From Myroides odoratimimus (GTDB lineage: Bacteria > Bacteroidota > Bacteroidia > Flavobacteriales > Flavobacteriaceae): a stretch of DNA of 64,000 bases. Made by a program: the position numbers and the translations under genes. Shown piece after piece: positions 42,880 through 53,457 of this stretch. Position 1 is the first letter of the stretch. Each line of letters opens with the position of its first letter. The notes beneath the pieces were generated by a model. The model saw only the letters and a program-made list of their open reading frames with translations. It had not been told where the DNA came from and searched no databases. The stretch spans positions 157,027-221,026 of the forward strand of contig NZ_JACAKB010000001.1 in NCBI RefSeq assembly GCF_030326305.1. The letters are read 5' to 3'.

Positions 42880-44100
42880 ATGAGCATCTTAGAAATGAAA
42901 GTTCCTTCGCCAGGTGAATCAATTACTGAAGTTGAAATCGCTACATGGTTAGTAAAAGATGGAGATTACGTTGAAAAAGACCAAGCTATTGCTGAAGTAG
43001 ATTCAGATAAAGCAACTTTAGAATTACCAGCTGAAGAAAGTGGTATTATCACTTTAAAAGCAGAAGAAGGTGACGCTGTTGCTGTAGGGCAAGTAGTTTG
43101 TTTAATCGATATGAGTGCTGCAAAACCTGCAGGAGGTGCTTCTACAGAAGCTAAACCAGCTCAAGAGGCTCCTAAAGCAGAAGCTCCTAAAGCTGAACCT
43201 GTGCAAGCTGCAGCTACTACTTATGCTACTGGAAGTGCATCTCCAGCTGCTAAGAAAATTTTAGAAGAGAAAAGCATCAACCCTGCTACTGTAACTGGTA
43301 CTGGTAAAGATGGTAGAATCACTAAAGAAGATGCAGTAAACGCAAAAGCTTCTATGGGTACGCCAACTGGTGGACCAAGAGGAGAAGAGCGCAAAAAAAT
43401 GTCTATGTTGCGTCGTAAGGTAGCTGAGCGTCTAGTAGAAGCTAAAAACACGACTGCTATGTTAACTACTTTCAACGAAGTTAACTTAACTAACGTAAAC
43501 AAATTAAGAGCTGAGTATAAAGATGCTTTCAAAGCTAAGCACGGTGTAGGATTAGGATTTATGTCTTTCTTCACTAAAGCGGTTACTCGTGCTCTAGAAT
43601 TATATCCAGACGTGAACTCTATGATCGATGGTCAAGACCAAATCAAGTTTGACTTCGCTGATATCTCTATCGCTGTATCAGGACCAAAAGGTCTAATGGT
43701 GCCAGTAGTGAGAAATGCTGAGTTATTATCTTTCCGTGGTGTTGAGGCTGAAATCAAGCGTTTAGCTATCAGAGCTCGTGATGGACAAATCACTGTAGAT
43801 GAGATGACAGGTGGTACATTCACTATTACTAATGGTGGTGTATTCGGATCTATGTTATCTACTCCAATTATCAACCCTCCACAGTCTGCTATCTTAGGTA
43901 TGCACAATATCATTGAGCGTCCTATCGCTGTAGATGGAAAAGTTGAGATTCACCCAATGATGTATGTAGCGTTATCTTATGACCACAGAATCATCGACGG
44001 ACGTGAGTCAGTAGGTTTCTTAGTAGCTATTAAAGAAGCTTTAGAGAACCCAACAGAATTATTATTAGGTAATAATCCTAAAAAAGCTTTCGAACTTTAG
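42880..44100 (+). CDS. sucB: 2-oxoglutarate dehydrogenase E2, dihydrolipoyl succinyltransferase
   Basis: 406 residues. Lipoyl domain 1-77 with the lipoylated K44 in [12 protein letters not shown]; an alanine- and proline-rich linker (about 80-115); the peripheral subunit-binding domain (about 118-155, [32 protein letters not shown]); and the catalytic domain with the active-site DHRIIDG (H369, D373). It carries succinyl from E1 to CoA. The E3 gene is not in the window. A possible separate promoter (TATTTTTA, 42842-42849) precedes it. Confidence 0.97.
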   Translation: MSILEMKVPSPGESITEVEIATWLVKDGDYVEKDQAIAEVDSDKATLELPAEESGIITLKAEEGDAVAVGQVVCLIDMSAAKPAGGASTEAKPAQEAPKAEAPKAEPVQAAATTYATGSASPAAKKILEEKSINPATVTGTGKDGRITKEDAVNAKASMGTPTGGPRGEERKKMSMLRRKVAERLVEAKNTTAMLTTFNEVNLTNVNKLRAEYKDAFKAKHGVGLGFMSFFTKAVTRALELYPDVNSMIDGQDQIKFDFADISIAVSGPKGLMVPVVRNAELLSFRGVEAEIKRLAIRARDGQITVDEMTGGTFTITNGGVFGSMLSTPIINPPQSAILGMHNIIERPIAVDGKVEIHPMMYVALSYDHRIIDGRESVGFLVAIKEALENPTELLLGNNPKKAFEL

Positions 44101-44127
44101 TAGTTAGAAACTTTTTGAAATATATGA

Positions 44128-44160
44128 AACGGCAACTATTTATAGTTGCCGTTTTTTTTA
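44128..44160 (+). terminator. sucAB terminator
   Basis: AACGGCAACTA (44128-44138) pairs with TAGTTGCCGTT (44143-44153), then a run of T. Confidence 0.9.
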
Positions 44161-44492
44161 TGTTATATATTCCACATTGCGGAGCTTTTTGTGCTAAATA
44201 ATTAAGCTGTATTTCGCAATATTTAGTCTATTGGTTTGCTGTCTTAATAGGGTGTCTTATCCCTTAGTGCTAGTAGGGTAGGGCTATTTAAAGCACTCAT
44301 ATTGTTTTTTGTAAAGTATTGTAAATTAGGTTTTTGTGTAAGTTGTTGATTGTTAGTAATTGTTAATAACTTGTACCATTTGTGAATAAGTAGCTTGTAC
44401 ACTAATTTTTTATAGAGCAAAAAAAGCATCATATTTGTAAAAGAGAGGAGGAGTACTCTCGTGATATTTTAATCTTTTATATTCAATATAGT
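44161..44492. other. nrd upstream region with repeats
   Basis: No gene is supported. It includes a possible degenerate relative of the 11-bp repeat elements (about 44171-44227), a tandem 10-mer ATTGTTAGTA/ATTGTTAATA (44349-44368), two CTTGTAC words 24 bases apart (44370 and 44394), and a -7-like CATATTTG (44430-44437). These are candidates for nrd control; none matches the NrdR box I know. Confidence 0.5.
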
Positions 44493-45470
44493 ATGGCTGT
44501 TCAAGAACCAATTTTAACTGAAAACAAAAATAGATTCGTAATATTTCCTATCAAACATCATGATATTTGGGATTGGTATAAGAAGATGGAAGCTAGCTTT
44601 TGGACAGCAGAAGAGATTGATTTACATCAAGATTTATCTGATTGGAACAATAAGCTAAATGAAGATGAACGTTATTTTATCAAGCATATCCTTGCTTTTT
44701 TCGCTGCTTCTGATGGTATTGTAAACGAAAACCTAGCAGAGAATTTTGTAAATGAAGTGCAATACGCTGAGGCAAAGTTCTTCTATGGATTCCAGATTAT
44801 GATGGAGAATATTCACAGTGAGACTTATTCTCTGCTTATCGATACATATGTGAAGAATGAGGAAGAAAAAGATAAGTTGTTTAGAGCTATTGAGGTGTTC
44901 CCTGCTATTATGAAAAAGGCAGAATGGGCACTGAAGTGGATAGAGTCTGACTCATTTGCAGAGCGTTTAATCGCTTTTGCTGCTGTAGAAGGTATCTTCT
45001 TCTCAGGAGCGTTCTGTTCGATCTTCTGGTTAAAGAAAAGAGGGCTTATGCCTGGTCTTACTTTCTCAAATGAATTAATATCTAGAGATGAGGGAGTACA
45101 CTGTGACTTCGCAGTACACTTACATAACCATCACTTGATTAATAAAGTTCCTAAAGAACGTATTAGAGAGATTTTAGTAGATGCTTTAAATATAGAGAGA
45201 GAATTCATTACAGAGTCTCTACCTGTTAGCTTGATCGGTATGAATGCTACTTTAATGACTCAATATTTAGAGTTCGTCACAGATAGATTATTAGTAGAAT
45301 TAGGATGTGAGAAAGAATATAATGTAGGAAATCCTTTTGACTTTATGGATATGATCTCTTTACAAGGGAAGACAAATTTCTTCGAAAAGCGTGTGTCTGA
45401 ATACCAAAAGGCAGGAGTGATTTCTAAAGAAGAAGGAGGTAATAAGATTAGCTTCGACGCAGATTTTTAA
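44493..45470 (+). CDS. nrdB: class Ia ribonucleotide reductase, small (radical) subunit
   Basis: 325 residues. It houses the di-iron tyrosyl radical centre. Ligands include D43 in EEIDLHQD, E105 and H108 in [11 protein letters not shown], with the radical tyrosine Y112; later ligands lie in [12 protein letters not shown] and [13 protein letters not shown]. The tyrosine makes it a canonical Ia-type rather than a manganese/iron Ic-type protein. There is no ATP-cone in NrdB. It precedes nrdA by 29 bases in one operon. Confidence 0.96.
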   Translation: MAVQEPILTENKNRFVIFPIKHHDIWDWYKKMEASFWTAEEIDLHQDLSDWNNKLNEDERYFIKHILAFFAASDGIVNENLAENFVNEVQYAEAKFFYGFQIMMENIHSETYSLLIDTYVKNEEEKDKLFRAIEVFPAIMKKAEWALKWIESDSFAERLIAFAAVEGIFFSGAFCSIFWLKKRGLMPGLTFSNELISRDEGVHCDFAVHLHNHHLINKVPKERIREILVDALNIEREFITESLPVSLIGMNATLMTQYLEFVTDRLLVELGCEKEYNVGNPFDFMDMISLQGKTNFFEKRVSEYQKAGVISKEEGGNKISFDADF

Positions 45471-45499
45471 TTGTTAACTTAAAAAAGGAAAAAGAGTAG

Positions 45500-47893
45500 A
45501 TGTACGTAATAAAAAGAGATGGAAGAAGAGAGCCTGTAAGTTTTGACAAGATTACAGACCGAATTAGAATACTGTGTTATGAGCTAAATGAGTTTGTGGA
45601 TCCGGTAAAGGTAGCGATGAGAGTTATCGAAGGATTATATGATGGAGTAGCTACTTCTGAGTTAGATAATCTAGCAGCAGAGACAGCGGCTTCTATGACG
45701 GTTACACATCCAGACTATGCACTGTTAGCAGCTAGAATAGCTGTGTCTAACTTACATAAGAATACAAAAAAAGTCTTCTCGGAAACAGTAGAAGATTTAT
45801 ATAGATATGTCAATCCTCGTACAGGACAGGAAGCTCCACTTATAGCTGATGATGTGTATGAGGTGATAAAAAAGCACAGTGAGAGATTAGATTCTACTAT
45901 TATCTATCAACGCGATTTTAACTATGATTATTTTGGTTTTAAGACTTTAGAGCGATCGTATTTATTGCGCTTGAATGGTAAGATTGTAGAGCGTCCTCAG
46001 CATATGCTGATGCGTGTGGCAGTAGGGATACACTTAGATGATATTGATTCTGTTATAGAGACATACGAACTGATGTCTAAGAAGTATTTTACACACGCTA
46101 CACCGACGTTATTCAATTCTGGAACACCTAAGCCTCAGATGTCTTCTTGTTTCTTATTGACGATGAAAGATGATAGTATTGAGGGAATATACGATACACT
46201 AAAACAAACAGCTAAGATTTCTCAATCAGCTGGTGGTATAGGTCTTTCTATTCACAATGTACGTGCAACAGGATCTTATATCAGAGGGACGAATGGGACT
46301 TCTAATGGTATTGTGCCTATGCTGCGTGTATATAATGATACCGCTAGATATGTAGACCAAGGTGGAGGTAAGCGCAAAGGTAGCTTTGCTATTTACTTAG
46401 AACCATGGCACGCAGATGTATTTGACTTTATCGAATTGAGAAAGAACCACGGTAAAGAAGAAATGCGTGCGCGTGATTTGTTCCTTGCTTTATGGATCAA
46501 TGATTTATTCATGCAACGTGTAGAAGCTGATGACAAATGGACTCTAATGTGTCCTAATGAATGTCCGGGTCTATGTGATGTTTATGGAGAAGAGTTTGAG
46601 CAACTTTATCTGAAGTATGAGAATGAGAGTAAAGGACGCCGTACTATAAAAGCAAGAGAGTTATGGGAGGCTGTATTAGAAGCTCAAATAGAGACAGGTA
46701 CACCTTATATGTTATATAAAGATGCTGCTAATGCAAAGTCAAATCAGAAGAACCTAGGTGTAATTAGATCATCTAATTTATGTACTGAGATTATGGAGTA
46801 CACTTCTCCTGATGAAGTAGCAGTATGTAATCTAGCGTCTATCTCATTGCCAATGTTCGTAGAGGATGGTCAATTTAATCATCAGTTTTTATTTGATGTA
46901 ACGAAGCGTATTACGCGTAACTTGAATCGTGTAATCGATAGAAACTACTATCCTGTAGAAGAGGCGTATAATTCTAATATGCGTCATAGACCTGTAGGGC
47001 TTGGAGTACAAGGATTAGCAGATGCATTTATCATGATGAGAATGCCATTTACTAGTCCAGAAGCAAAGCAATTGAATCAAGAGATATTCGAAACGATATA
47101 CTTCGCTGCTTTAACTGCCTCTATGGAGATGGCTAAAGAAGAAGGAGCTTATTCTACATTTGAAGGCTCGCCTATTTCTAAAGGAGAGTTCCAGTACAAT
47201 ATGTGGGGTGTGAAAGATGAAGAATTAAGTGGAAGATGGGATTGGGCTTCTTTGAGAAAAGAAGTGATGGCTAATGGAGTGAGAAACTCTTTACTATTAG
47301 CTCCAATGCCTACAGCATCTACTTCTCAAATCTTAGGAAATAATGAGGCATTCGAGCCTTATACTTCAAATATTTATACAAGACGTGTGTTATCAGGTGA
47401 GTTTATTGTTGTAAATAAACATTTATTGAAAGACCTTGTAGAGCTAGGGCTTTGGAACGAGGACTTAAAACAAGAGATCATGCGTGCGAATGGTTCTATT
47501 CAGCATATTGATTTTATACCTGCTGATATTAGAGAATTGTATAAAACAGTATGGGAACTTAGTATGAAAGATATCATTGATATGTCTCGTCAACGCGGAT
47601 ATTTTATCGATCAGTCTCAATCTCTAAACTTGTTTATGGAAGGAGCAAACTATGCTAAGTTAACTTCTATGCACTTCTATGCTTGGAAGTCAGGCTTAAA
47701 GACAGGAATGTATTACTTGCGTACGAAGTCTGCTGTAGATGCGATTAAGTTTACTTTAAATAACGAGAAGAAAGTTAATCCAAATGCAATAGAAGAAGTA
47801 GAGCAGGTGTCTGTAGAAGACTATCAAGCGATGTTGAGAAGAGCAAAAGAAGCTTCTATGAATGATGAAGATTGTGAAATGTGTGGTTCTTAA
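45500..47893 (+). CDS. nrdA: class Ia ribonucleotide reductase, large (catalytic) subunit
   Basis: 797 residues. It reduces ribonucleoside diphosphates to deoxyribonucleotides. An N-terminal ATP-cone ([18 protein letters not shown], about 1-90) gives overall activity control. The catalytic barrel shows [28 protein letters not shown] and the central active-site part [32 protein letters not shown] is the conserved late segment. The C-terminal CEMCGS holds the redox pair (C792, C795) that takes electrons from thioredoxin. Followed by a strong terminator. Confidence 0.97.
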   Translation: MYVIKRDGRREPVSFDKITDRIRILCYELNEFVDPVKVAMRVIEGLYDGVATSELDNLAAETAASMTVTHPDYALLAARIAVSNLHKNTKKVFSETVEDLYRYVNPRTGQEAPLIADDVYEVIKKHSERLDSTIIYQRDFNYDYFGFKTLERSYLLRLNGKIVERPQHMLMRVAVGIHLDDIDSVIETYELMSKKYFTHATPTLFNSGTPKPQMSSCFLLTMKDDSIEGIYDTLKQTAKISQSAGGIGLSIHNVRATGSYIRGTNGTSNGIVPMLRVYNDTARYVDQGGGKRKGSFAIYLEPWHADVFDFIELRKNHGKEEMRARDLFLALWINDLFMQRVEADDKWTLMCPNECPGLCDVYGEEFEQLYLKYENESKGRRTIKARELWEAVLEAQIETGTPYMLYKDAANAKSNQKNLGVIRSSNLCTEIMEYTSPDEVAVCNLASISLPMFVEDGQFNHQFLFDVTKRITRNLNRVIDRNYYPVEEAYNSNMRHRPVGLGVQGLADAFIMMRMPFTSPEAKQLNQEIFETIYFAALTASMEMAKEEGAYSTFEGSPISKGEFQYNMWGVKDEELSGRWDWASLRKEVMANGVRNSLLLAPMPTASTSQILGNNEAFEPYTSNIYTRRVLSGEFIVVNKHLLKDLVELGLWNEDLKQEIMRANGSIQHIDFIPADIRELYKTVWELSMKDIIDMSRQRGYFIDQSQSLNLFMEGANYAKLTSMHFYAWKSGLKTGMYYLRTKSAVDAIKFTLNNEKKVNPNAIEEVEQVSVEDYQAMLRRAKEASMNDEDCEMCGS

Positions 47894-47917
47894 TTGAATA
47901 TAAAGCACTATAAAATA

Positions 47918-47949
47918 TAAAGGTAGCCTCATTTTGGCTACCTTTTTTT
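47918..47949 (+). terminator. nrdBA terminator
   Basis: AAAGGTAGCC (47918-47927) pairs with GGCTACCTTT (47935-47944), followed by T residues. Confidence 0.9.
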
Positions 47950-47992
47950 GTTGTTCAATTCTCTTAAGTTGATAAATTGACAATTAGTATTG

Positions 47993-48000
47993 TATCTTTG
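47993..48000 (+). promoter_or_regulatory. -7 promoter element of the 74-residue protein gene
   Basis: TATCTTTG matches TAnnTTTG, 21 bases before the ATG, with a TTG (47969-47971) 21 bases further upstream as -33 element. Confidence 0.65.
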
Positions 48001-48021
48001 TACCATTAACAATTATATACT

Positions 48022-48246
48022 ATGTCTAAAGAAACTAAAAAAGGTATTTTTAAAGGAGAGATAGAGAAAGATGCTAAAGGGAATTATTTCTGTGGGCCTT
48101 ATTTATTAGATTACCAATATACAGAAGCAAACTTCAAAGTAGGTGATGTGATCAGCATTAAGAAAGCTATTGCTAACCCTAGTAATATGAGTAGAGAAGA
48201 CTACCCAATGAAGTCAATGAAGTTCTTCTTAGCAGGTGAAGAATAA
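48022..48246 (+). CDS. small conserved-looking protein of unknown function
   Basis: 74 residues. No signal peptide or membrane segment; a compact beta-rich part with FKGEIEKDAKGNYFCGPYLL and FKVGDVISIKKAI. I do not recognise the family. Its own promoter and terminator show that it is an independent, expressed gene. Confidence 0.75.
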   Translation: MSKETKKGIFKGEIEKDAKGNYFCGPYLLDYQYTEANFKVGDVISIKKAIANPSNMSREDYPMKSMKFFLAGEE

Positions 48247-48291
48247 GATTATAGAGACGGAGTTATACCAGAACTATAGATAAGAATAGGT

Positions 48292-48322
48292 AAGGAGTGA
48301 TGAATAGTCACTCCTTTTTTTG
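48292..48322 (+). terminator. terminator of the 74-residue protein gene
   Basis: AAGGAGTGA (48292-48300) pairs with TCACTCCTT (48308-48316), followed by a T run. Confidence 0.88.
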
Positions 48323-48371
48323 TTTATGTTCTGTAAGATAATCGTTATATTTACTGTTAAAGAAATAAGCT

Positions 48372-49451
48372 ATGAGAAAGATATTCTCTATTGTAGGAGG
48401 ATTGTTATTATTGGGTATTGGTGTTTTTGTGTATCAGAATTATTATCAGAAGAACAACTACCCTTCTAAACCTAAAGTTGTAAAAAATAGTAATCGTATC
48501 CGTACTATAATAGATGAAAAAGATATAGGATTAGATATGTATTATCTAATCAAACAAGATAATGGAGAAGATATAAGAGTAGATCATGTATATTATTATG
48601 ATGTCGTCGCTCCTGATTATTCTAGTGAGAATTATATTCGTTTTACAGATAAAAACAGAGAGTTAGTTGGTCTATATAATGATAAAGGACAAGTAGTTAT
48701 AGAACCTGTATATTCAGGGTTAACCAAAGTGCATAACGGTATGCTATATGCTCTAAAAGGTGCTGTAAAAGATAATATAGGAAGGAATGGTGATAGACAT
48801 AATGTACTTCTAGGAGGAGATACCTATCTTTTAAATACAAAAGGAGAGGTATTAATCGAAGATATGCTAGAACCTTATATTGATTTAGATATGTTTAGCT
48901 TAAAAATTACTGACGAACCTCTGGAAGATAATTATTACGTTAGCTTAAAGGGGGTAAATGGTAAGTATTATAACTTCGTTCAATTAGAAAAGTATTTACA
49001 GCATTTCACAGAACAGGTATTCTTACCAAGTACAGAAGGAAGTAGATGGGAGAAATATTTATCAGATAATCTGAAAGTGAATTTAGAAATAGATAATGAT
49101 AATATAGGGGATTATGTAATCATCAATAAAAAAGAGTTGCTACAAGATAAGAAAGAACTAATAACTCAAGCATTTGACTTAATTAGAGCTGGGGATAATA
49201 GTCGTTATCACATAGATTATTATATAGAAGATGGGGTGATAACTGATGATACAGAAATTACTTCTGAGCAAGACAGAAAATTATATTTAGATGAAGAAGG
49301 CAAATGGAGAAGTGCTGAGTTTCCTGTGTTTAGTGTAAATATAAAGGAAATTAAAGGTAAACAGACGAGATCTAATCACTTTGATTTCTATAGAAATAAA
49401 GAAGGTGGAATGACTCTTTATCAGATTACTATTCGCGCTCATTATTTCTAA
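48372..49451 (+). CDS. membrane-anchored protein with a WG-repeat-like segment
   Basis: 359 residues. One N-terminal membrane helix (IFSIVGGLLLLGIGVFVYQ) is followed by an extracytoplasmic part. The segment LVGLYNDKGQVVIEPVYSGL resembles a WG repeat ((K)WGLIDKxGKxVIxPxYD), the beta motif common in Bacteroidota surface proteins; only one or two copies are visible. The C-terminal half is unrecognised. Function unknown. Confidence 0.75.
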   Translation: MRKIFSIVGGLLLLGIGVFVYQNYYQKNNYPSKPKVVKNSNRIRTIIDEKDIGLDMYYLIKQDNGEDIRVDHVYYYDVVAPDYSSENYIRFTDKNRELVGLYNDKGQVVIEPVYSGLTKVHNGMLYALKGAVKDNIGRNGDRHNVLLGGDTYLLNTKGEVLIEDMLEPYIDLDMFSLKITDEPLEDNYYVSLKGVNGKYYNFVQLEKYLQHFTEQVFLPSTEGSRWEKYLSDNLKVNLEIDNDNIGDYVIINKKELLQDKKELITQAFDLIRAGDNSRYHIDYYIEDGVITDDTEITSEQDRKLYLDEEGKWRSAEFPVFSVNIKEIKGKQTRSNHFDFYRNKEGGMTLYQITIRAHYF

Positions 49452-49549
49452 TCGAGGAAGAATGGTTTTATTTAGGGGATTAGTTGTGAATATACTAAAA
49501 TGTTCTTTTTTTCTCTTTTCTGGAGGAGTTAATCGAGGAATATAAGCAG

Positions 49550-49557
49550 TATATTTG
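49550..49557 (+). promoter_or_regulatory. -7 promoter element of the AAA ATPase gene
   Basis: TATATTTG matches TAnnTTTG, 32 bases before the ATG at 49590. Confidence 0.6.
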
Positions 49558-49589
49558 TGGATTAACACACAACAAATTTATTGTTTAAT

Positions 49590-50306
49590 ATGAGTTCTTT
49601 ATATTATATAGATCGCACTAAGATTTCTTTAGACGATGTCATGTTTAATGACAACGTAAAAGCTGAGATTACTCAATTTTTAAAAGAGTATAAATACCGT
49701 GATATACTGATGAAGTATAATCTTCCTGTTAGTAATAAGATATTGCTTTATGGTAAGACAGGATGTGGTAAGACAATGACAGCTAAGGCTATTGCTAAGC
49801 ATTTAGATAAGAAACTTATCATTGTTAATCTTGCTACTATTGTTTCTTCTAAGTTGGGAGAGACGGCTAAGAATATTGAGAGTTTGTTTAAAGAAATTCA
49901 ATATGAGAGTTCTGTGCTATTCTTTGATGAGTTTGATTCATTAGGTCAGATTAGAGATTATGACAATAAGGATAACAGTGAGATGAAACGTGTAGTGAAT
50001 GCTATCTTACAGTTGATAGATAATTTACCGCAAAAGTCTATTCTTATGGCAGCTACGAATCAGATACACATGATTGATGAGGCTTTAGTAAGACGCTTTG
50101 AGTTACAGTTAGAATATACGGCTCCGAATAAAGAGGCTCTTGACTTCTATTACGATAAGTTACTTAACGAATATCCAGAAGAATATAGATCATTAACGAG
50201 GATATATGAGGTGTCTTATGCAGAGGCAAAAAATCATGTATTCAAAACAGTAAAAGATAATATTATAAACAGCCAATTATTGTTAGAGGCTGATCAAAAT
50301 AACTAG
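49590..50306 (+). CDS. small AAA-family ATPase
   Basis: 238 residues from the ATG at 49590 (a TTG nine bases upstream is rejected). A single AAA module: Walker A YGKTGCGKT (about 54-62), Walker B VLFFDEFDSLG (109-119), sensor 1 AATNQ and the arginine finger region ALVRRFE. The closest look-alikes are the FtsH/spastin-like classical AAA modules, but no protease or substrate domain is attached. It lies 14 bases upstream of dgt and is probably co-transcribed; whether it acts on the dGTPase is unknown. Confidence 0.88.
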   Translation: MSSLYYIDRTKISLDDVMFNDNVKAEITQFLKEYKYRDILMKYNLPVSNKILLYGKTGCGKTMTAKAIAKHLDKKLIIVNLATIVSSKLGETAKNIESLFKEIQYESSVLFFDEFDSLGQIRDYDNKDNSEMKRVVNAILQLIDNLPQKSILMAATNQIHMIDEALVRRFELQLEYTAPNKEALDFYYDKLLNEYPEEYRSLTRIYEVSYAEAKNHVFKTVKDNIINSQLLLEADQNN

Positions 50307-50320
50307 TTGAATATTTGCTT

Positions 50321-51667
50321 ATGATGAAATGGGAAAAGTTACTATCACTAAAGAAGTATGGTGACACTTTTGTTAGAAATAGATTAGATGAGCTAGAGAC
50401 TCGTATAGGGTTTGAGGTGGACTATGATAGAATCATCTTTTCATCACCATTTAGAAGTTTACAAGATAAAACACAAGTAATCCCTCTGTCTAAGACGAAC
50501 TTTGTTCACACTAGATTGACACATAGTTTAGAAGTATCTGTGGTAGGGCGTTCATTAGGACGAATAGTAGGTTCTAGTCTTTTAAATAAGTATACTTATT
50601 TAGCAGAAGAATACGGATATACAGTAAATGACTTCGGTGCTATAGTAGCAGCTGCTTCATTGGCACACGACATCGGTAATCCTCCATTTGGACACTCAGG
50701 TGAGCGTGCGATAGGTGACTTCTTTAAACGAGGAATAGGAGCTAAGTATAGAGATCAGGTAACAGATAAGGAGTGGCAAGACTTAATTGACTTTGAAGGT
50801 AATGCAAATGGTTTTGCTATACTGACGAAGAGCCGCCCAGGTATGGCAGGTGGCTTGAGAATTTCTTACGCTACTCTAGGAGCCTTTATGAAGTATCCTA
50901 AAGAGAGTTTGCCTAAGAAATTAACTAGAGATATATCAGATAAGAAATATGGTTTCTTTCAAGAGGATAAAGAGGCATTTATTGATGTAGCGAACGAGTT
51001 AGGTCTTATATCTAAGAATGATCGTGCTGAAGCAGCATATTTTAGACACCCTTTGGCTTTCTTGGTTGAAGCAGCAGATGATATATGTTATACTATTACT
51101 GACTTTGAAGATGGTATTAATCTTGGATGGATACCAGAAGAGCACGCTCTAGAGTTTCTAATCAAGATTGTTCAGAATAGTATTAATTCACAGACTTATG
51201 CTCAGTTAACTTCTAAAGAGGATAGGGTAAGTTATTTAAGAGCATTAGCGATAGGGAGTTTGATACAGGATGTATGTAGAGTATTCTTAGAGAATGAAGA
51301 GAAGATACTAACAGGTGAATATCCTTATGCCTTAACGGAGAAGTGTAGTTATATCGCTCAGATGAAAGATATTCTTTCTGTGAGTATTAATAAAGTATAC
51401 CAGAGCCGTGAAGTGATAGAAAAGGAAATAGTAGGGTATAAGGTGATCAATGCTTTGCTAGAAGCGTTTACTTCTGCTGTAAATAATGTCTATTATGGAG
51501 AAGAGAGTCAGTATGATCTATTGATTATGTCTCTATTACCAGACAAGTATAGAATAGAGAGTGATAGTGTGTATATACGCTTAATGAATATATGTCACTT
51601 TATCTCTATGCTGACTGACGGTAAGGCTTTAGAGTTATATAATATGATAAAGGGAAACGATAGATAA
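50321..51667 (+). CDS. dgt: deoxyguanosine triphosphate triphosphohydrolase (dGTPase)
   Basis: 448 residues from the ATG at 50321 (a second ATG follows directly). It cleaves dGTP, and in related enzymes other dNTPs, to the nucleoside and triphosphate. HD-domain metal motif: HTRLTHSLEVSVVGR, then AAASLAHDIGNPPFGHSGE (HD pair), and VEAADDICYTITDFEDGI carries the third aspartate. Sets dNTP balance together with the ribonucleotide reductase encoded 2.5 kb upstream; some family members also limit phage replication, for which nothing here gives specific evidence. Confidence 0.93.
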   Translation: MMKWEKLLSLKKYGDTFVRNRLDELETRIGFEVDYDRIIFSSPFRSLQDKTQVIPLSKTNFVHTRLTHSLEVSVVGRSLGRIVGSSLLNKYTYLAEEYGYTVNDFGAIVAAASLAHDIGNPPFGHSGERAIGDFFKRGIGAKYRDQVTDKEWQDLIDFEGNANGFAILTKSRPGMAGGLRISYATLGAFMKYPKESLPKKLTRDISDKKYGFFQEDKEAFIDVANELGLISKNDRAEAAYFRHPLAFLVEAADDICYTITDFEDGINLGWIPEEHALEFLIKIVQNSINSQTYAQLTSKEDRVSYLRALAIGSLIQDVCRVFLENEEKILTGEYPYALTEKCSYIAQMKDILSVSINKVYQSREVIEKEIVGYKVINALLEAFTSAVNNVYYGEESQYDLLIMSLLPDKYRIESDSVYIRLMNICHFISMLTDGKALELYNMIKGNDR

Positions 51668-51691
51668 GATTATATCATTTATAATAATGTC

Positions 51692-51730
51692 AAAAAGAGG
51701 TAATAGTTCTAATACTATTACCTCTTTTTT
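51692..51730. terminator. bidirectional terminator between dgt and a convergent lipoprotein gene
   Basis: AAAAAGAGGTAATAG (51692-51706) pairs with CTATTACCTCTTTTT (51715-51729), with A and T runs suited to both strands. Confidence 0.88.
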
Positions 51731-51756
51731 TAGCTTAAAATTTCAGTGAAATTAAA

Positions 51757-53130
51757 TTACTCTCTTGTAGTAGGTATCCAAAGATGTGCGTATTTTGACA
51801 TTCCATCTTTAGGAATGAATACTTTGTTCGCTTCTGGAGCTTTAATTAATTTAGCTTCTTCTAAAGTTTTTCCTATAACGTCTCCTTTGCTTTTTAAAAT
51901 AGAGTTACTATCTAGTATGTTTCCTTTGTCATCTTTAACTTGTTTAGTAGCTATAGCAAATGTAGCTTTAGAACCATCAGCAGCGATCTCTTTTATATAA
52001 AAAGTTAGGTATTGGCCTTCTCTTCCTTCATAATATCCTTTAGCAGAGATTATTTTGTATATTAGTTGTCCTGATTTTTCATCTGCGAATACTCTTTCTA
52101 AGTTAAAAGAAGCACTTTCTTTGAATTCTCCAGAACCTGTCATATCTGCAACAAAAAGAAAAGCCTCTTTATCCTCTCCCATTCTAAAAGTATAGTAACC
52201 TATTTTAGTTGGTCCCATTTTTTCTGTAACATAACTTCCTTTTAAGTTAGCGAAAGCTGTATTGTTTGTTCCTTTATCTTTAGTATATGTTGTGAAATTA
52301 GCTTTTATTTCTTCTTGACTAGCGAATTCTTTTTCAGCTTGTTGTTTTGGTGTTAATCCATCCTTGTCAGCCTTATAAGTTGCACGTGCGATATCTACAT
52401 TATCATCCTTAATATTTTTAAGCTGAATAACGTAGTAAAAATCTTTTACTTTTTCATCCTTACCTTGAAGTAAGATCTTATTCGTGTTCTTGTTATGAGA
52501 AATAACCGTCATATCATAATCTCCATTGAAGTTTACTACGTCATTCGAGAAATTATAATAGTAGGTGAATGTTCCTTGAGGAGTAGTAGCAGAGAATACA
52601 TATTTACCATTTACAGGTAAGGCAATCGGTTCTACTACAGTACCTTTTGTCAAAGGTAACCATCCGAATTGACCCGCAGCGTGATCTACTACAATATCTT
52701 TAGCAGGGTAAGCAGCTTTTATTGCTTCGTTTTCATTCTTAGCAGTTAGATCCATGTTAAACATGAATTCACTATTATCATCTTTTATATCTCTAAAGAA
52801 GAATGCTTTATATTCGTTTTGTTTATTTTTAGCAACTGTTTTTAGTACACCTTCTTTATTTTTGTATGTTGTAATAACATCAAATATATCATCGTCTTGA
52901 CCACTACCAGCCATTCCTGACATTTTCATAGTAATCGTTTTTTTCTGAAATTCAAATGGAATAGGGTTGCCTGCATGATTGAAAGAATATTCTCCAATTA
53001 CAGGAGATTCTTTACTTACTTCTACTTGATCTTTGACTTCTGGTCTGATGATTTCATTATCATCACTAGAACAACTCGTCAACAAAAATGCAGTAATTGC
53101 AAATAACGAAAGTACTTTTTTAATCTTCAT
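51757..53130 (-). CDS. lipoprotein of unknown function
   Basis: 457 residues. Lipoprotein signal MKIKKVLSLFAITAFLLTSC with the modified cysteine at 20, followed by SSDDNE, an acidic run typical of surface-exposed Bacteroidota lipoproteins. The body is beta-rich with repeated patterns (YYYNFSNDVVNFNGDYDMTV, YVTEKMGPTKIGYYTFRMG), perhaps two related domains. No catalytic motif recognised. Monocistronic. Confidence 0.82.
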   Translation of the reverse strand: MKIKKVLSLFAITAFLLTSCSSDDNEIIRPEVKDQVEVSKESPVIGEYSFNHAGNPIPFEFQKKTITMKMSGMAGSGQDDDIFDVITTYKNKEGVLKTVAKNKQNEYKAFFFRDIKDDNSEFMFNMDLTAKNENEAIKAAYPAKDIVVDHAAGQFGWLPLTKGTVVEPIALPVNGKYVFSATTPQGTFTYYYNFSNDVVNFNGDYDMTVISHNKNTNKILLQGKDEKVKDFYYVIQLKNIKDDNVDIARATYKADKDGLTPKQQAEKEFASQEEIKANFTTYTKDKGTNNTAFANLKGSYVTEKMGPTKIGYYTFRMGEDKEAFLFVADMTGSGEFKESASFNLERVFADEKSGQLIYKIISAKGYYEGREGQYLTFYIKEIAADGSKATFAIATKQVKDDKGNILDSNSILKSKGDVIGKTLEEAKLIKAPEANKVFIPKDGMSKYAHLWIPTTRE

Positions 53131-53457
53131 TTTTAATAAGTTAGATTGTTTAATTATTTAGAACAAATGTAAATAAAATATCTAAACTCACAATAACTAT
53201 TTTTATTTTGTCTAAATAATTAGTAGTAAATACTGATTTATAGGTATTTGTGTTGTTTCTGCGAGTTAATGTTTATTGTAGTTAATCTAAATAAAGTAGA
53301 TGGACTAAGGAGATTTATTTAACTTTTTTTGAAGAACAAAGAAAGTAAGGGATATGATACTAAACTAAAGTGCACAAAAAAAGGCGCTATAATTAATTAT
53401 AGCGCCTTCTCTATGTTTTCTATTTATTTGTATTAAACAAATAAATAAGTTTGATTC
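53131..53457. other. intergenic region upstream of the lipoprotein gene and downstream of rpmA
   Basis: It contains the rplU-rpmA terminator (53381-53408). The remainder is AT-rich with no gene. Confidence 0.6.
53381..53408 (-). terminator. rplU-rpmA terminator, perfect palindrome
   Basis: AAGGCGCTATAATT (53381-53394) is perfectly complementary to AATTATAGCGCCTT (53395-53408); on the minus strand a run of T follows. Confidence 0.85.
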
